From DATHBR01 sp036389955 (GTDB taxonomy: Bacteria > Myxococcota > Myxococcia > Myxococcales > Myxococcaceae): 14,519 bases of DNA. Under the pieces are notes generated by a model, which saw only the letters and a program-made list of their open reading frames with translations, was not told where the DNA came from and searched no databases. The translations under genes and the position numbers were made by a program. Where the stretch lies: assembly GCA_036389955.1 (NCBI GenBank), contig DASVVJ010000807.1:1-14519 (forward strand). The letters are read 5' to 3'. This document shows positions 6,510 through 13,663 of the stretch, in pieces (positions within the stretch are counted from its first letter, which is position 1; every line of letters starts with the position of its first letter).

Positions 6510-7304
6510 TCAGTGCACCGCCCGGGCGCGCGAGCGCAGGAAGCCTTCGATGGACTCAGCAGACGCGAGCACCGCGGCCCGCTCCTCCTCCGCCAGCCCT
6601 CCGAAGCGCTCCACCAGACGCGTTCCCAGCCGCCGCCGCGCCTCGGGCTCCAACCAGGGCGCGCGCTCCAGGAAGACGAGGATGAACTCCACGTCCTCGG
6701 AGCTCAGGCGCATCGGAGCCCCAGCGGCCCCCGCGGACGCCGGTCCAGCCGGGACAGCGGCCGGCACCGGGGCGGTGTACTTGTCCAGGTTGAAGCGCTC
6801 CTCTCGGACCAGCAGGGTGCCCGCCACCAGGTCCCCCAGCCGGCGGTGTTGCGCATTGAAGAGCATGGTGATGCAGCCGATGGCGTAGATGCCGGGCAGG
6901 AAGTCCACGGCGCGCAGCAGGTTGCGCACGGCGCTCTCGTACAGCCCCACCGGCGAGCCGTCCGAGCGCACCACCCGGATGCCCATCATCCGCTTGCCCG
7001 GCGTCTGCCCGTTGAAGAACACCTCGTTGACCGTCCAGTACAGCCACTGCGTGGCGAAGGCTCCCACCACCACCAGCGTCTGGGCGAAGCCGGACAGCCC
7101 CTTGTACGCGCCCCACGCGTCCGAGACAGCCAGCGTCAGGACGAAGTAGGCGCTGAGCCAGAAGAGGAACAGGATCGCGATGTCGATGAGCCAGGCGAGG
7201 CACCGGTAGCCGATGCCCGCCACGGGCAGGGAGAGGGCCACCCGCTCGGGGGTGGCGACATCCAGACTGGGAGACGGGGCGGAAGCCATTCCGCCGCCCA
7301 GCAT
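6510..7304 (-). CDS. RDD-family membrane protein with C-terminal helical extension
   Basis: The 264-residue product shows the RDD signature: YRCLAWLIDIAILFL (Arg34, Asp41), NGQTPGKRMMGIRVVR near 107-122 and HRRLGDLVAGTLLV near 154-167. Hydrophobic segments lie at about 36-58, 72-90 and 133-149. After an Ala/Pro-rich linker (about 178-200) there is a soluble helical tail from RLSSEDVEF to the end, which is not part of the minimal RDD domain. RDD proteins are poorly understood membrane proteins; some act in ion transport. ATG 7304 and ATG 7289 (MASAPSPS) are both possible starts. It lies 30 bp after the glycosyltransferase stop and 1 nt before the SpoIIM-family start, consistent with one transcript. 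Confidence 0.92.
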   Translation of the reverse strand: MLGGGMASAPSPSLDVATPERVALSLPVAGIGYRCLAWLIDIAILFLFWLSAYFVLTLAVSDAWGAYKGLSGFAQTLVVVGAFATQWLYWTVNEVFFNGQTPGKRMMGIRVVRSDGSPVGLYESAVRNLLRAVDFLPGIYAIGCITMLFNAQHRRLGDLVAGTLLVREERFNLDKYTAPVPAAVPAGPASAGAAGAPMRLSSEDVEFILVFLERAPWLEPEARRRLGTRLVERFGGLAEEERAAVLASAESIEGFLRSRARAVH

Positions 7305-7334
7305 ACGCTGTCCCCGCCCCGGTGGAACGCGCGC

Positions 7335-8537
7335 TCAGCGCGGCAGCAGCCGCCGGTACAGCACCTCGTGCTGGGCGAGCATCCGGGAGACATGGAGCTC
7401 CCTCGCCACGAAGAGCCGGGCCCGGGCTCCCCGCAGGGACGCGCGCTGGGGATCCTCGAGGATCTGCATCAGCGCCTGGGCCAGCGCCTCCGGGCGCTCG
7501 GGAGGCACCAGCCACCCGCGCTCTCCCTGGGCAAGCAGCTCGGGAATGCTCCCCACCGCGGTGGCCACCAGCGGTATCCCCGCCGCCATGCCCTCGAGCA
7601 GCGAGAGCGAGCGGCCCGCCTCCTTGCAGCAGTGCACCGCCACCTTCGCCCGGGCGAGCACTGCCGGCGTGTCCTCCCGGTCGCCCAGGAAGTGCACCAC
7701 CGTGGAGAGCCCCAGCTTCCGGGCCTGCTGCTCCAGCGCGGCCCGGCGGGGCCCGTCTCCCATGAGGAAGGCCTGGAGGGCCGGGAACCTCCGGCGTACC
7801 TGGACGAGCGCGAGCAGGAGATCCTCCTCTCGGCTGGAGCGGTCCATCCTGCTGCCCATGTGGACGAGGATGGGCGCTGTTCCCGCCAGAGGCAGGGGCT
7901 GCTGGAGCCCCGCCTCCATCGCCACATCGAAGCGCGCCAGATCGAACCCGGGAGCAATGACGCTGATGCGGTCGGCGGCCAGCCCTTCGTCCGAGAGGAG
8001 CTGGCGGCGCGTGGCCTCCGTGTCCGCCACCACATGGCGTGCGTGCCGGGTGAGCCAGCGCAGCGCCGCGCGCCGGGGGCGATCCTCGTCCCCGGCCGGT
8101 GCGGGCGTCATCCGGTCGAGGATCACCTGGCACCCCAGCCGGATCGCCACCGGCATGGCCACCAGCGCCGACGCCACGTCATGGACATGCAGCACATCCA
8201 CCGGTGAGGCGCGCAGCCACGCCTCGAAGGAGCCCACCGGCGGCAGGCCCTTGGCGCTCCGGGGGCTGGTCTGCTGGAACTCCAGGGGCACCACGCCCAT
8301 GCGCGAGAGGGTGTCTCGCAGGGGCCCTTCGTTCTCGAGCACGGCCAGGAATTGCCGGTGGTGCGAGGGCAGCCCTCTCAGCAGCGCTACCACCTGTTCG
8401 CCCACTTCGTTGGACCACAGGCCCTGAGCGAAGTGAAGAATGCGCAGCGGCTGCAAGCGATGGGCGCGGTTGAGCCCTCGCATCCGCATCCAGGCGCCGT
8501 CAGGTGACAGCGCCTGAACAGAGTTCTGAGTCGACAT
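7335..8537 (-). CDS. GT4-type (GT-B fold) glycosyltransferase
   Basis: The 400-residue enzyme has an N-terminal Rossmann half starting LRILHFAQGLWSNEVGEQV, a VDVLHVHDVASA segment around 114-125, and a nucleotide-sugar binding half with ILVHMGSRMDRSSREEDLL, FLMGDGPRRAALE and a LLEGMAAGIPLVAT segment. This is the usual order for GT4 retaining glycosyltransferases that transfer sugars to lipids, polysaccharide precursors or small molecules. The two glutamates of the family's E-x7-E motif are spaced by eight residues here (EAGRSLSLLE). ATG 8537 follows a run of six G five bases upstream. The gene is divergent from fruA and heads a run with the RDD and SpoIIM-family genes. The acceptor cannot be told; exopolysaccharide or lipopolysaccharide synthesis is a guess. 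Confidence 0.93.
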   Translation of the reverse strand: MSTQNSVQALSPDGAWMRMRGLNRAHRLQPLRILHFAQGLWSNEVGEQVVALLRGLPSHHRQFLAVLENEGPLRDTLSRMGVVPLEFQQTSPRSAKGLPPVGSFEAWLRASPVDVLHVHDVASALVAMPVAIRLGCQVILDRMTPAPAGDEDRPRRAALRWLTRHARHVVADTEATRRQLLSDEGLAADRISVIAPGFDLARFDVAMEAGLQQPLPLAGTAPILVHMGSRMDRSSREEDLLLALVQVRRRFPALQAFLMGDGPRRAALEQQARKLGLSTVVHFLGDREDTPAVLARAKVAVHCCKEAGRSLSLLEGMAAGIPLVATAVGSIPELLAQGERGWLVPPERPEALAQALMQILEDPQRASLRGARARLFVARELHVSRMLAQHEVLYRRLLPR

Positions 8538-8817
8538 CCGTGCCCCCCGGGAACGCAGCGGACCGGCAAGGTAGGCACCGGGCTCCTGGCAAAAAGCTGC
8601 CCCGGAAGAACATCCCCGTGTCCTTCAGCCAACAGGGGTTTAGCCTATTTGTCGGGGAGCACTGGACTTCGGGGCAATTCGTAGCCATTTGACATACTGG
8701 CTCGACCCGACTCGCGCGCTGCGCACCAACAGTGGTATTTTTCTTCCAAGCTGGCCGGTCGAGACCAGTGGCTTAGAAAAAAAACCGTCGTACGCCATGA
8801 AAGCTGGGGGGCTAGAC
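8538..8817. promoter_or_regulatory. 280-bp divergent region: fruA promoter and glycosyltransferase promoter
   Basis: This non-coding region separates fruA from the divergent glycosyltransferase gene and is AT-richer than either. It carries an MrpC-type site (8618-8635), a TTGACA hexamer (8689-8694) without a good -10 at 16-18 bp, a T-run at 8738-8742 and an A-run at 8777-8784. An imperfect stem-loop (8748-8776, arms AAGC..TGG and CCA..GCTT) lies about 40 bp before the start codon. In M. xanthus, fruA transcription is directly controlled by MrpC during starvation, so the same is expected here. Transcription start sites were not determined. Confidence 0.6.
8618..8635 (+). promoter_or_regulatory. 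Putative MrpC binding site upstream of fruA
   Basis: GTGTC-N8-AACAG matches nine of ten specified positions of the MrpC consensus as I recall it (GTGTY-N8-RACAC); only the last base differs. It lies 183 bp upstream of the fruA ATG. MrpC is a CRP-family regulator that binds the fruA promoter in M. xanthus. Confidence 0.5.
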
Positions 8818-9507
8818 ATGGCAACAAACCAGATCGCTGTACGTGTGTCTATTCTCGAGGGCCCGTGGTCCACATGGAACGGGCTGGTTGATGGGCTGCG
8901 CGGAGACGGACTGCAGATCACCTCCGTCACGCGTGATGTGAGACTGCTGCTGGACAGCCTGGGGACGGATCCTCCGCAGGTGGCCATTCTGGACGTGGAA
9001 GCGGACGGAGAGGCCACGGTGGGGTGCCCTGTCTCGGAGGGGCTGAACCTGCTGCGCGAGGCGCGCAAGCGCCGGCTGGAAGTGCGGATGCTGATGTTGT
9101 CCGCGGTCAGCTCGCCCGAGGTCATTTCCCAGTGCTTCGACGAGGGCGCCTCGGGCTACCTCTTCCGCGCGGGACTGGGAATCAACTCGGTGGTGTCCGC
9201 GGTGCAGGGACTGGTGCGCGGTGAGCGCCTGTTCCCCGTGCAGCTGCTGCGCAACGATCTCGAGGCTTCGCCCACCAAGGTTCAGCCTTCCAGCGTGCTG
9301 CAGTCGCTGACGCAGCGCGAGCGCGAGGTGCTGACGTATGTGGCGGGAGGCGCGGACAACCTGAAGATCGCCGCGCACCTGCAGATCGCCGAGCGCACGG
9401 TGAAGTCCCACGTGACACAGCTCTACCGCAAGCTGGGCGCGGAGAACCGCACGCAGCTAGCGCTGCGCGCCTGTCACCTGGGCGTCCGCCCGCCGCCAGA
9501 CCTTTAG
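8818..9507 (+). CDS. fruA: FruA, orphan NarL/LuxR-type developmental response regulator
   Basis: The 229-residue protein has a receiver-like domain (about 7-140) and a LuxR/NarL helix-turn-helix (about 160-222, with LTQREREVLTYVAGGADN and AERTVKSHVTQLYRKLGAENRT). Length, the MATNQ start, the SILEGPW segment, VEADGEA and VGCPVSEGLNLLREARKRR agree with my memory of M. xanthus FruA, and the acceptor-position Asp is residue 59 as reported there. FruA acts downstream of starvation and C-signalling and, with MrpC, activates developmental genes such as the dev operon and fmg genes. The receiver is atypical: E14-G15 replaces the usual acidic pair, S95 the Ser/Thr switch, and R117 the conserved Lys. 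ATG 8818 is chosen because GGGGGG ends six bases upstream and the protein then has FruA's exact length; upstream ATGs at 8689 and 8797 give non-conserved extensions. No histidine kinase gene is adjacent. Confidence 0.93.
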   Translation: MATNQIAVRVSILEGPWSTWNGLVDGLRGDGLQITSVTRDVRLLLDSLGTDPPQVAILDVEADGEATVGCPVSEGLNLLREARKRRLEVRMLMLSAVSSPEVISQCFDEGASGYLFRAGLGINSVVSAVQGLVRGERLFPVQLLRNDLEASPTKVQPSSVLQSLTQREREVLTYVAGGADNLKIAAHLQIAERTVKSHVTQLYRKLGAENRTQLALRACHLGVRPPPDL

Positions 9508-9533
9508 ATCGGTCTGCTCCGGCCCGCGTCATG

Positions 9534-9559
9534 ACTCGTACCTCTCCGGAGGTACGAGT
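9534..9559 (+). terminator. Hairpin downstream of fruA, terminator-like without U-tract
   Basis: ACTCGTACCTC (9534-9544) pairs perfectly with GAGGTACGAGT (9549-9559) around a TCCG loop. Outer bases GTCA and TGAC can extend the stem across a small internal loop. It begins 27 bp after the fruA stop. No run of T follows, so it may be a Rho-assisted terminator or attenuator before the lipoprotein gene. Confidence 0.6.
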
Positions 9560-9633
9560 GCGTGACCGGTGTGCCCACGGACGGCTCAAGGCACATATGC
9601 TCGTGGCTCCTCTCACCTGCGAGGCGCCACGCC

Positions 9634-10767
9634 TTGATTCGTCTGCTCTTCGTCGCGGGTTGTCTGGTTGCAAGCGCCTGTGTCTCGGCTCCCAAGCCGG
9701 TTCCCACGCCCGTGGAGCCGGCCTCCACACCTGAGCGTCCCGTGGCGGCCGAGCGAAAGGGCTCTGCCGCGAGGCCCTCGTACCGCTCTCCCGCCGAGAT
9801 CATGAAGTGGCTGGAGGACTCGAAGGTCCAGTACCGCGTCGAGCCGCAGGACTCACCGCCCAGAGGCTGGGCGGAGCAACTGTGGCCTGTGCGGGTTCCA
9901 CCGCTGGCCGCGCCTCGCGTGGTGGTGGAGGGCGGGGAGCGTGTCCTCCGGGAGTGGCCACGCAGTCCCCAGGCGGAGGCGCTGATCAGCCAGGCCGAGG
10001 TGCACTACCAGGCCCGGCGCTACGCCGAGGCGTCGAAGCTCTACGAGCGGGCGCTGGCGGTCTGCCCGGAGTGTTACCTGGCGCGGGCGTACCTGGGGGA
10101 TGCCGCGCTGTTCGGGGGAGACCCCGCCGGGGCGCTGGTGCACTACCAGAAGGCCATCGAACTCAACCCCCACGACTACCGGCTCTACTACTTCCAGGGC
10201 AGCGCGCTGGCGCGGCTGGGCCGGATGAACGAGGCGGTCGAGGCGTGGGTCTGGTCCCTGGTCCTCAGCCCGCGCAATCCCGTCATCCGCGAGTTCTTCA
10301 AGCAGCACCGGGAGCTGGGAGTGCTGATCCTCGATGACGTGCTGGCGCCGCGCGGCTTCGCGCACAAACGGGGCGAGGAGGTGATCATCGAGTTCGATCC
10401 CCACTACGGCTCCGCCTGGCTCGCGTTCGCCAACTGCAAGGCGCTGTGGCTGGGCGAACCCGCGCACCGCGAGGAGATGACGGGCACCACCGAGCACCAC
10501 TTCTCGTCCCTCGAGGAGACCGAGTGCCTGGCCTCGGCCGCGGTGGTGCATGAAAACCAGAAGGAGCAGGGGGGCGAGGTGGCAACGGATGAGTCCCTGG
10601 ACCGGCTGATGGGCGTCATCGAAGACGGGATGGTCACCGAACTGGTGCTTTTCGAACTGGCCGCGCGCATTCACCCCCAGTACACCCTCACGCTCGGTGA
10701 CGAGGAGCGCCAGCGACTCCGGCGGTACGTGCTCCGTCATGTGCTCCTGCCCGTGGGAGGCCTGTGA
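9634..10767 (+). CDS. TPR-repeat lipoprotein
   Basis: With a TTG start at 9634 the 377-residue product begins with a compact lipoprotein signal, RLLFVAGCLVASAC, whose lipobox SAC places the lipidated Cys at residue 16. GAGG lies nine bases upstream. A GTG at 9562 in the same frame would add 24 residues before the signal and would leave no room for a ribosome-binding site after the hairpin at 9534-9559, so it is less likely. A Pro/Ala-rich linker (about 17-55) precedes three tetratricopeptide repeats (about 113-214; AEVHYQARRYAEASKLYERAL, LGDAALFGGDPAGALVHYQKAIELNP and GSALARLGRMNEAVEAWVWSL). TPRs mediate protein-protein contacts. The C-terminal 160 residues match no family I know. The stop is 36 bp before the copper monooxygenase lipoprotein start, so the two are probably co-transcribed and may act together in the envelope. 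Confidence 0.85.
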   Translation: MIRLLFVAGCLVASACVSAPKPVPTPVEPASTPERPVAAERKGSAARPSYRSPAEIMKWLEDSKVQYRVEPQDSPPRGWAEQLWPVRVPPLAAPRVVVEGGERVLREWPRSPQAEALISQAEVHYQARRYAEASKLYERALAVCPECYLARAYLGDAALFGGDPAGALVHYQKAIELNPHDYRLYYFQGSALARLGRMNEAVEAWVWSLVLSPRNPVIREFFKQHRELGVLILDDVLAPRGFAHKRGEEVIIEFDPHYGSAWLAFANCKALWLGEPAHREEMTGTTEHHFSSLEETECLASAAVVHENQKEQGGEVATDESLDRLMGVIEDGMVTELVLFELAARIHPQYTLTLGDEERQRLRRYVLRHVLLPVGGL

Positions 10768-10803
10768 GTGAAGTGCGGAGCCCAGGTATGGGAAACTGGC
10801 TCC

Positions 10804-12099
10804 ATGCCAAGACTTCTGTTGAGGGCCAGTGCCCTCCTGAGCGTGCTCCTCCTGTCGGCGTGCGGTGACTCGTCGGAGCCGCTCCCGCCTCCTCAGCCCG
10901 CCAGCTACCACCGCGATGTGGCACCGCTGCTGCGCGAGAAGTGCGCGAGCTGCCACGTGGAGGGAGGCATCGCGCCCTTCACCCTGGGGAGCTACGCGGA
11001 AGTGTTCGAGATGAGGACCGCGATCAAGGCGGCCGTCACCATGCGCATGATGCCGCCGTGGCTCGCGTCGCAGGACTGCACCGAGTACAAGCACGACCGC
11101 TCCCTGTCGGATGAGCAGATCGCGCTGATCTCCCGCTGGGTGGATGAGGGCGCCGTGGAGGGAAATCCCGCGGATGCGCCCGCCGCCGCCAACCCTTCCC
11201 AGGGTGGGCTCTCGCGCGTGGACCTGAAGCTGACGATGCCGGTGGACTACTCACCACAGCAGCGCCCGGACGATTACCGCTGCTTCATCCTCGACTGGCC
11301 GGAGACGGCGGTGCGCTACGTCACCGGGTTCGGCGCCGCCCCGGGCCGCGCCTCGATCGTGCACCACGTCATCGCGTTCGTCGCCAAGCCGGAGGAGGTG
11401 GCCGGCTACCAGGCCCTGGACGACAGGGAGGCGGGGCCGGGCTACACCTGCTTCGGGGGTCCGGGTGGGAACTCGGGGCGCGTGGCCTGGCTGGGGTCCT
11501 GGGCTCCTGGCGGCGAGGGCTCGGACTATCCCGCGGGCACGGGCATCCGGGTGGATCCGGGCTCCAAGATCATCCTGCAGGTCCACTACAACCTGAGCAG
11601 CGCGGTGTCGGCGGCGGACCGCTCGTCGGTCTCCTTGAGCGTGGCGCAGTCGGTGCAGAAGGAGGCCTTCATGCTGCCGTGGGCCAACCCGGCGTGGCTC
11701 AATGGCGGAATGTCCATTCCCGCGGGGCAGAGCGATGTGCGCTACCGCTTCGGGTTTGATCTGATCCCGTATCTGTCGCGGATCACCGGTGGCGTGTTCC
11801 GGGACAACGAGCCCATCACCGTGCACGCGGCGGGGCTGCACATGCACACGCTGGGCAAGTGGGCGCTGGCGGAGATCGAGCGGAAGACGGGCGAGCGCGA
11901 CTGCATGCTCCACATTCCGCGCTGGGACTTCCACTGGCAGAACGGCTACGAGCTGGCGCAGTCCAAGGTGCTGCGAGCGGGAGACCGGCTGGCGGTCGAG
12001 TGCCACTGGGACAACAGCCTGCCGGGAGCCCAGAACGTGAGCTGGGGAGAGGGCACCAGCGACGAGATGTGCCTGGGCATCTTCTATCTGACCCAGTAG
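10804..12099 (+). CDS. Lipoprotein: cytochrome-c-like haem motif fused to copper type II ascorbate-dependent monooxygenase
   Basis: The 431-residue protein starts with a lipoprotein signal ending LLSAC (Cys20). A CASCH haem-binding motif (Cys47, Cys50, His51) follows, and MRMMPPW (80-86) supplies a possible axial Met, giving a c-type haem domain. From about 135 to the end it resembles the peptidylglycine monooxygenase/dopamine beta-hydroxylase superfamily. All six copper ligands can be assigned: His187, His188 and His261 for one site; His346, His348 (HMH) and Met422 for the other. Such enzymes hydroxylate C-H bonds with O2, and the haem may deliver electrons in place of ascorbate. Paired cysteines (C160, C216, C367, C400) could form disulphides. 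ATG 10804 is preferred over 10768 because it opens the signal peptide directly. It follows the TPR lipoprotein and ends 5 bp from a convergent gene. The substrate is unknown. Confidence 0.92.
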   Translation: MPRLLLRASALLSVLLLSACGDSSEPLPPPQPASYHRDVAPLLREKCASCHVEGGIAPFTLGSYAEVFEMRTAIKAAVTMRMMPPWLASQDCTEYKHDRSLSDEQIALISRWVDEGAVEGNPADAPAAANPSQGGLSRVDLKLTMPVDYSPQQRPDDYRCFILDWPETAVRYVTGFGAAPGRASIVHHVIAFVAKPEEVAGYQALDDREAGPGYTCFGGPGGNSGRVAWLGSWAPGGEGSDYPAGTGIRVDPGSKIILQVHYNLSSAVSAADRSSVSLSVAQSVQKEAFMLPWANPAWLNGGMSIPAGQSDVRYRFGFDLIPYLSRITGGVFRDNEPITVHAAGLHMHTLGKWALAEIERKTGERDCMLHIPRWDFHWQNGYELAQSKVLRAGDRLAVECHWDNSLPGAQNVSWGEGTSDEMCLGIFYLTQ

Positions 12100-12104
12100 G
12101 ACGC

Positions 12105-12869
12105 TCAGCACATCGGCGCGTAGATCGGCCAGATGAGCAGCACGCCGTACTCATCGGTGAGGGGCACCCAGCCCACTGGGATGAGGTCCTCGTTGAGATC
12201 GATCAACTCGCCCACCTGCACGAAGTTCCCGTGCGTCTTGATGATGCGCAGGTCGCCTACCACCTCGCCCTGCCTGCGCGGCGGGCGGGACGGGGAGAGC
12301 GGATGCCAGCGCGCCTCGGTCCTGGGCGCGCCGTACAGGCGCGTCTCCGCGCGCGGAGTCAGGTCGTAGAGCTCGATGCCCGACCAGGACCATTCCGGCG
12401 AGGAGAACGCCGTGAAGGCCACCCGGGGCTCCTTGCCCTCGTTCTGGGACACACGGAGCCAGGCGCGCTCGTTCGTCGGGGCGTCGATGACGACGTGGAT
12501 GTACTCGCCCCGCTGCTCGATGGCAGGGAACTTCCGGAGCGACTCGAAGGCGTAGTCCCAGCCGCTGATCGGACGCAGCGCATGGAGGGAGAGGGTGCCA
12601 TCGGGGACGAAGCCGTCGTCGCTCGGGATGAAGACGGGAAGCTGCCCCTCAAAGCCGCGCACGGGGACAGGCTGCCCATGGAGCATCTGCTCTGGGCCAG
12701 TGAACACCGAGACGAAGGCGATGCCGATGACTCCCCGCAGGGACTCGTCCGGGATCTCCGCGCGGGTCAGGTACATCGACTCGTGGGGGAGGTCCGCTCG
12801 GGCCGAGGACGTGGTGATCAGCAGGAGGACGGGCAGGATGGACAGGAGGGCGTGGCGCAGTGGGCTCAT
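12105..12869 (-). CDS. Secreted protein of unknown function
   Basis: The 254-residue product has a Sec signal peptide (MSPLRHALL then a Leu/Ile-rich core) with likely cleavage after SARA at about residue 25. No known family is recognised. The mature part is rich in beta strands and aromatic residues. The segment from about 200 to 245 (GEVVGDLRIIKTHGNFVQVGEL to VGWVPL) has the look of an SH3-like barrel, including a GWV motif seen in bacterial SH3 domains that bind cell-wall components; this is weak. The ORF ends 5 bp from the stop of the convergent copper monooxygenase gene, with no hairpin between. There is one Cys, at the very C-terminus. Confidence 0.75.
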   Translation of the reverse strand: MSPLRHALLSILPVLLLITTSSARADLPHESMYLTRAEIPDESLRGVIGIAFVSVFTGPEQMLHGQPVPVRGFEGQLPVFIPSDDGFVPDGTLSLHALRPISGWDYAFESLRKFPAIEQRGEYIHVVIDAPTNERAWLRVSQNEGKEPRVAFTAFSSPEWSWSGIELYDLTPRAETRLYGAPRTEARWHPLSPSRPPRRQGEVVGDLRIIKTHGNFVQVGELIDLNEDLIPVGWVPLTDEYGVLLIWPIYAPMC

Positions 12870-12947
12870 GCCCCGTGCTCATTGCAGCCCGTGGACCAGC
12901 GCCGGAGGGCCGTGTAACCGCCCGGGATTCTTCAGGCTTCGGTAGGA

Positions 12948-12967
12948 GTGTGGCCCGAGGGCCGCAC
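12948..12967 (-). terminator. GC-rich hairpin after the CxCxxC protein gene
   Basis: GTGTGGCC (12948-12955) pairs with GGCCGCAC (12960-12967) with one mismatch and a four-base loop. It lies directly beyond the TGA at 12969-12971 on the minus strand. No T-tract follows, so any terminator role is tentative. Confidence 0.4.
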
Positions 12968-12968
12968 C

Positions 12969-13625
12969 TCAGAGGCGGGCCCTCAGCGCTCCCAGCACCG
13001 ATTGAGACACGGCGCTGGCCTGGGGCAGCAGCTCATCAGGCATCCAGTAGTAGAGCGCGCGGCCCTCGGTCTCGACCTTGGAGCGGGTGAAGCTCATGCC
13101 GCCCTTTTCCGCGCGCTCGGGGCTCTGCGGCAGGCAGCGCTTGCACAGGCAGGGTAGCGGAGACTCGGCATCGTGAGCCGTGAGGTTGATGGGCCCTGTT
13201 GCGGCGGGTGGGCTGTCGGTTCCGGTAGCCGCGTTGGCTGGAAGCAGCTGCTGAACATCCTCAAGGGACAGGGCACGCGGAGTCTGCAGCGACATGCCCA
13301 GTGCGCCCTTGGCCGCGGTGATGCCCTTGCCCGATTCGAAGCGCAGCGTGGGAATGAGCGCGGTGATGTCGGTGATGGGGGTGTTGTTGGGGCGGGCCGT
13401 CCACTCTTCTCCGTCGAACTTCAGCCCGTCGAGCACCGCGACCAGCCAGAGCGACTCGGAGGGGGGACGCACGGTGACGAGGAAGAGCCGTCCTCCGGAC
13501 TTGAGCGGCTCCAGGTGGCGGCTGGCGCTGCGGTAGCGGTCGAGCGGGAGCACATCGCCCACCTTGCGGCCGGCTGCTTCCTTCTCGAACACGGCCTTGC
13601 TGATGATGGCCAGCATGTCGGGCAT
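12969..13625 (-). CDS. Protein of unknown function with CxCxxC cluster
   Basis: The 218-residue cytoplasmic-looking protein (no signal or membrane segment) has no family I can name. Residues 1-115 are a compact alpha/beta region (MLAIISKAVFEKEA, then VGDVLPLDRYRS, RLFLVTVRPPSESLWLVAVL and ITALIPTLRFESGKGI). An Ala/Pro-rich linker (129-145) leads to Cys159-x-Cys161-x2-Cys164 in PCLCKRCLP, a possible metal site with His151 as a further ligand. ATG 13625 is chosen over an in-frame upstream start at 13748: that 41-residue extension is Arg/Pro-rich, looks non-coding and would overlap the divergent HEAT gene. The next Met (13616) is also possible. Only 38 bp separate this start from that of the divergent neighbour. 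Confidence 0.78.
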   Translation of the reverse strand: MPDMLAIISKAVFEKEAAGRKVGDVLPLDRYRSASRHLEPLKSGGRLFLVTVRPPSESLWLVAVLDGLKFDGEEWTARPNNTPITDITALIPTLRFESGKGITAAKGALGMSLQTPRALSLEDVQQLLPANAATGTDSPPAATGPINLTAHDAESPLPCLCKRCLPQSPERAEKGGMSFTRSKVETEGRALYYWMPDELLPQASAVSQSVLGALRARL

Positions 13626-13663
13626 GCGCGCGATTCTATCAGGGCGCGTAGAGTTTGCGGGTG

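Noticed and set aside
6387..8207. 606-codon open frame on the plus strand
   Set aside because: It runs antisense to the RDD and glycosyltransferase genes, which have clear families. The product is a low-complexity Arg/His/Gln/Gly-rich sequence typical of a GC-rich shadow frame.
8588..8601. Sigma-54-like element TGGCAAAAAGCTGC upstream of fruA
   Set aside because: The GG and GC dinucleotides are one base too close for a -24/-12 promoter.
8689..8717. TTGACA hexamer as a complete sigma-70 promoter of fruA
   Set aside because: No recognisable -10 occurs 16-18 bp downstream (the sequence there is TCGCGC), so only the hexamer is noted.
8689..8817. Longer FruA starting at ATG 8689 or 8797
   Set aside because: The extension is unlike FruA, and ATG 8818 has a G-rich ribosome-binding site and gives the 229-residue family length.
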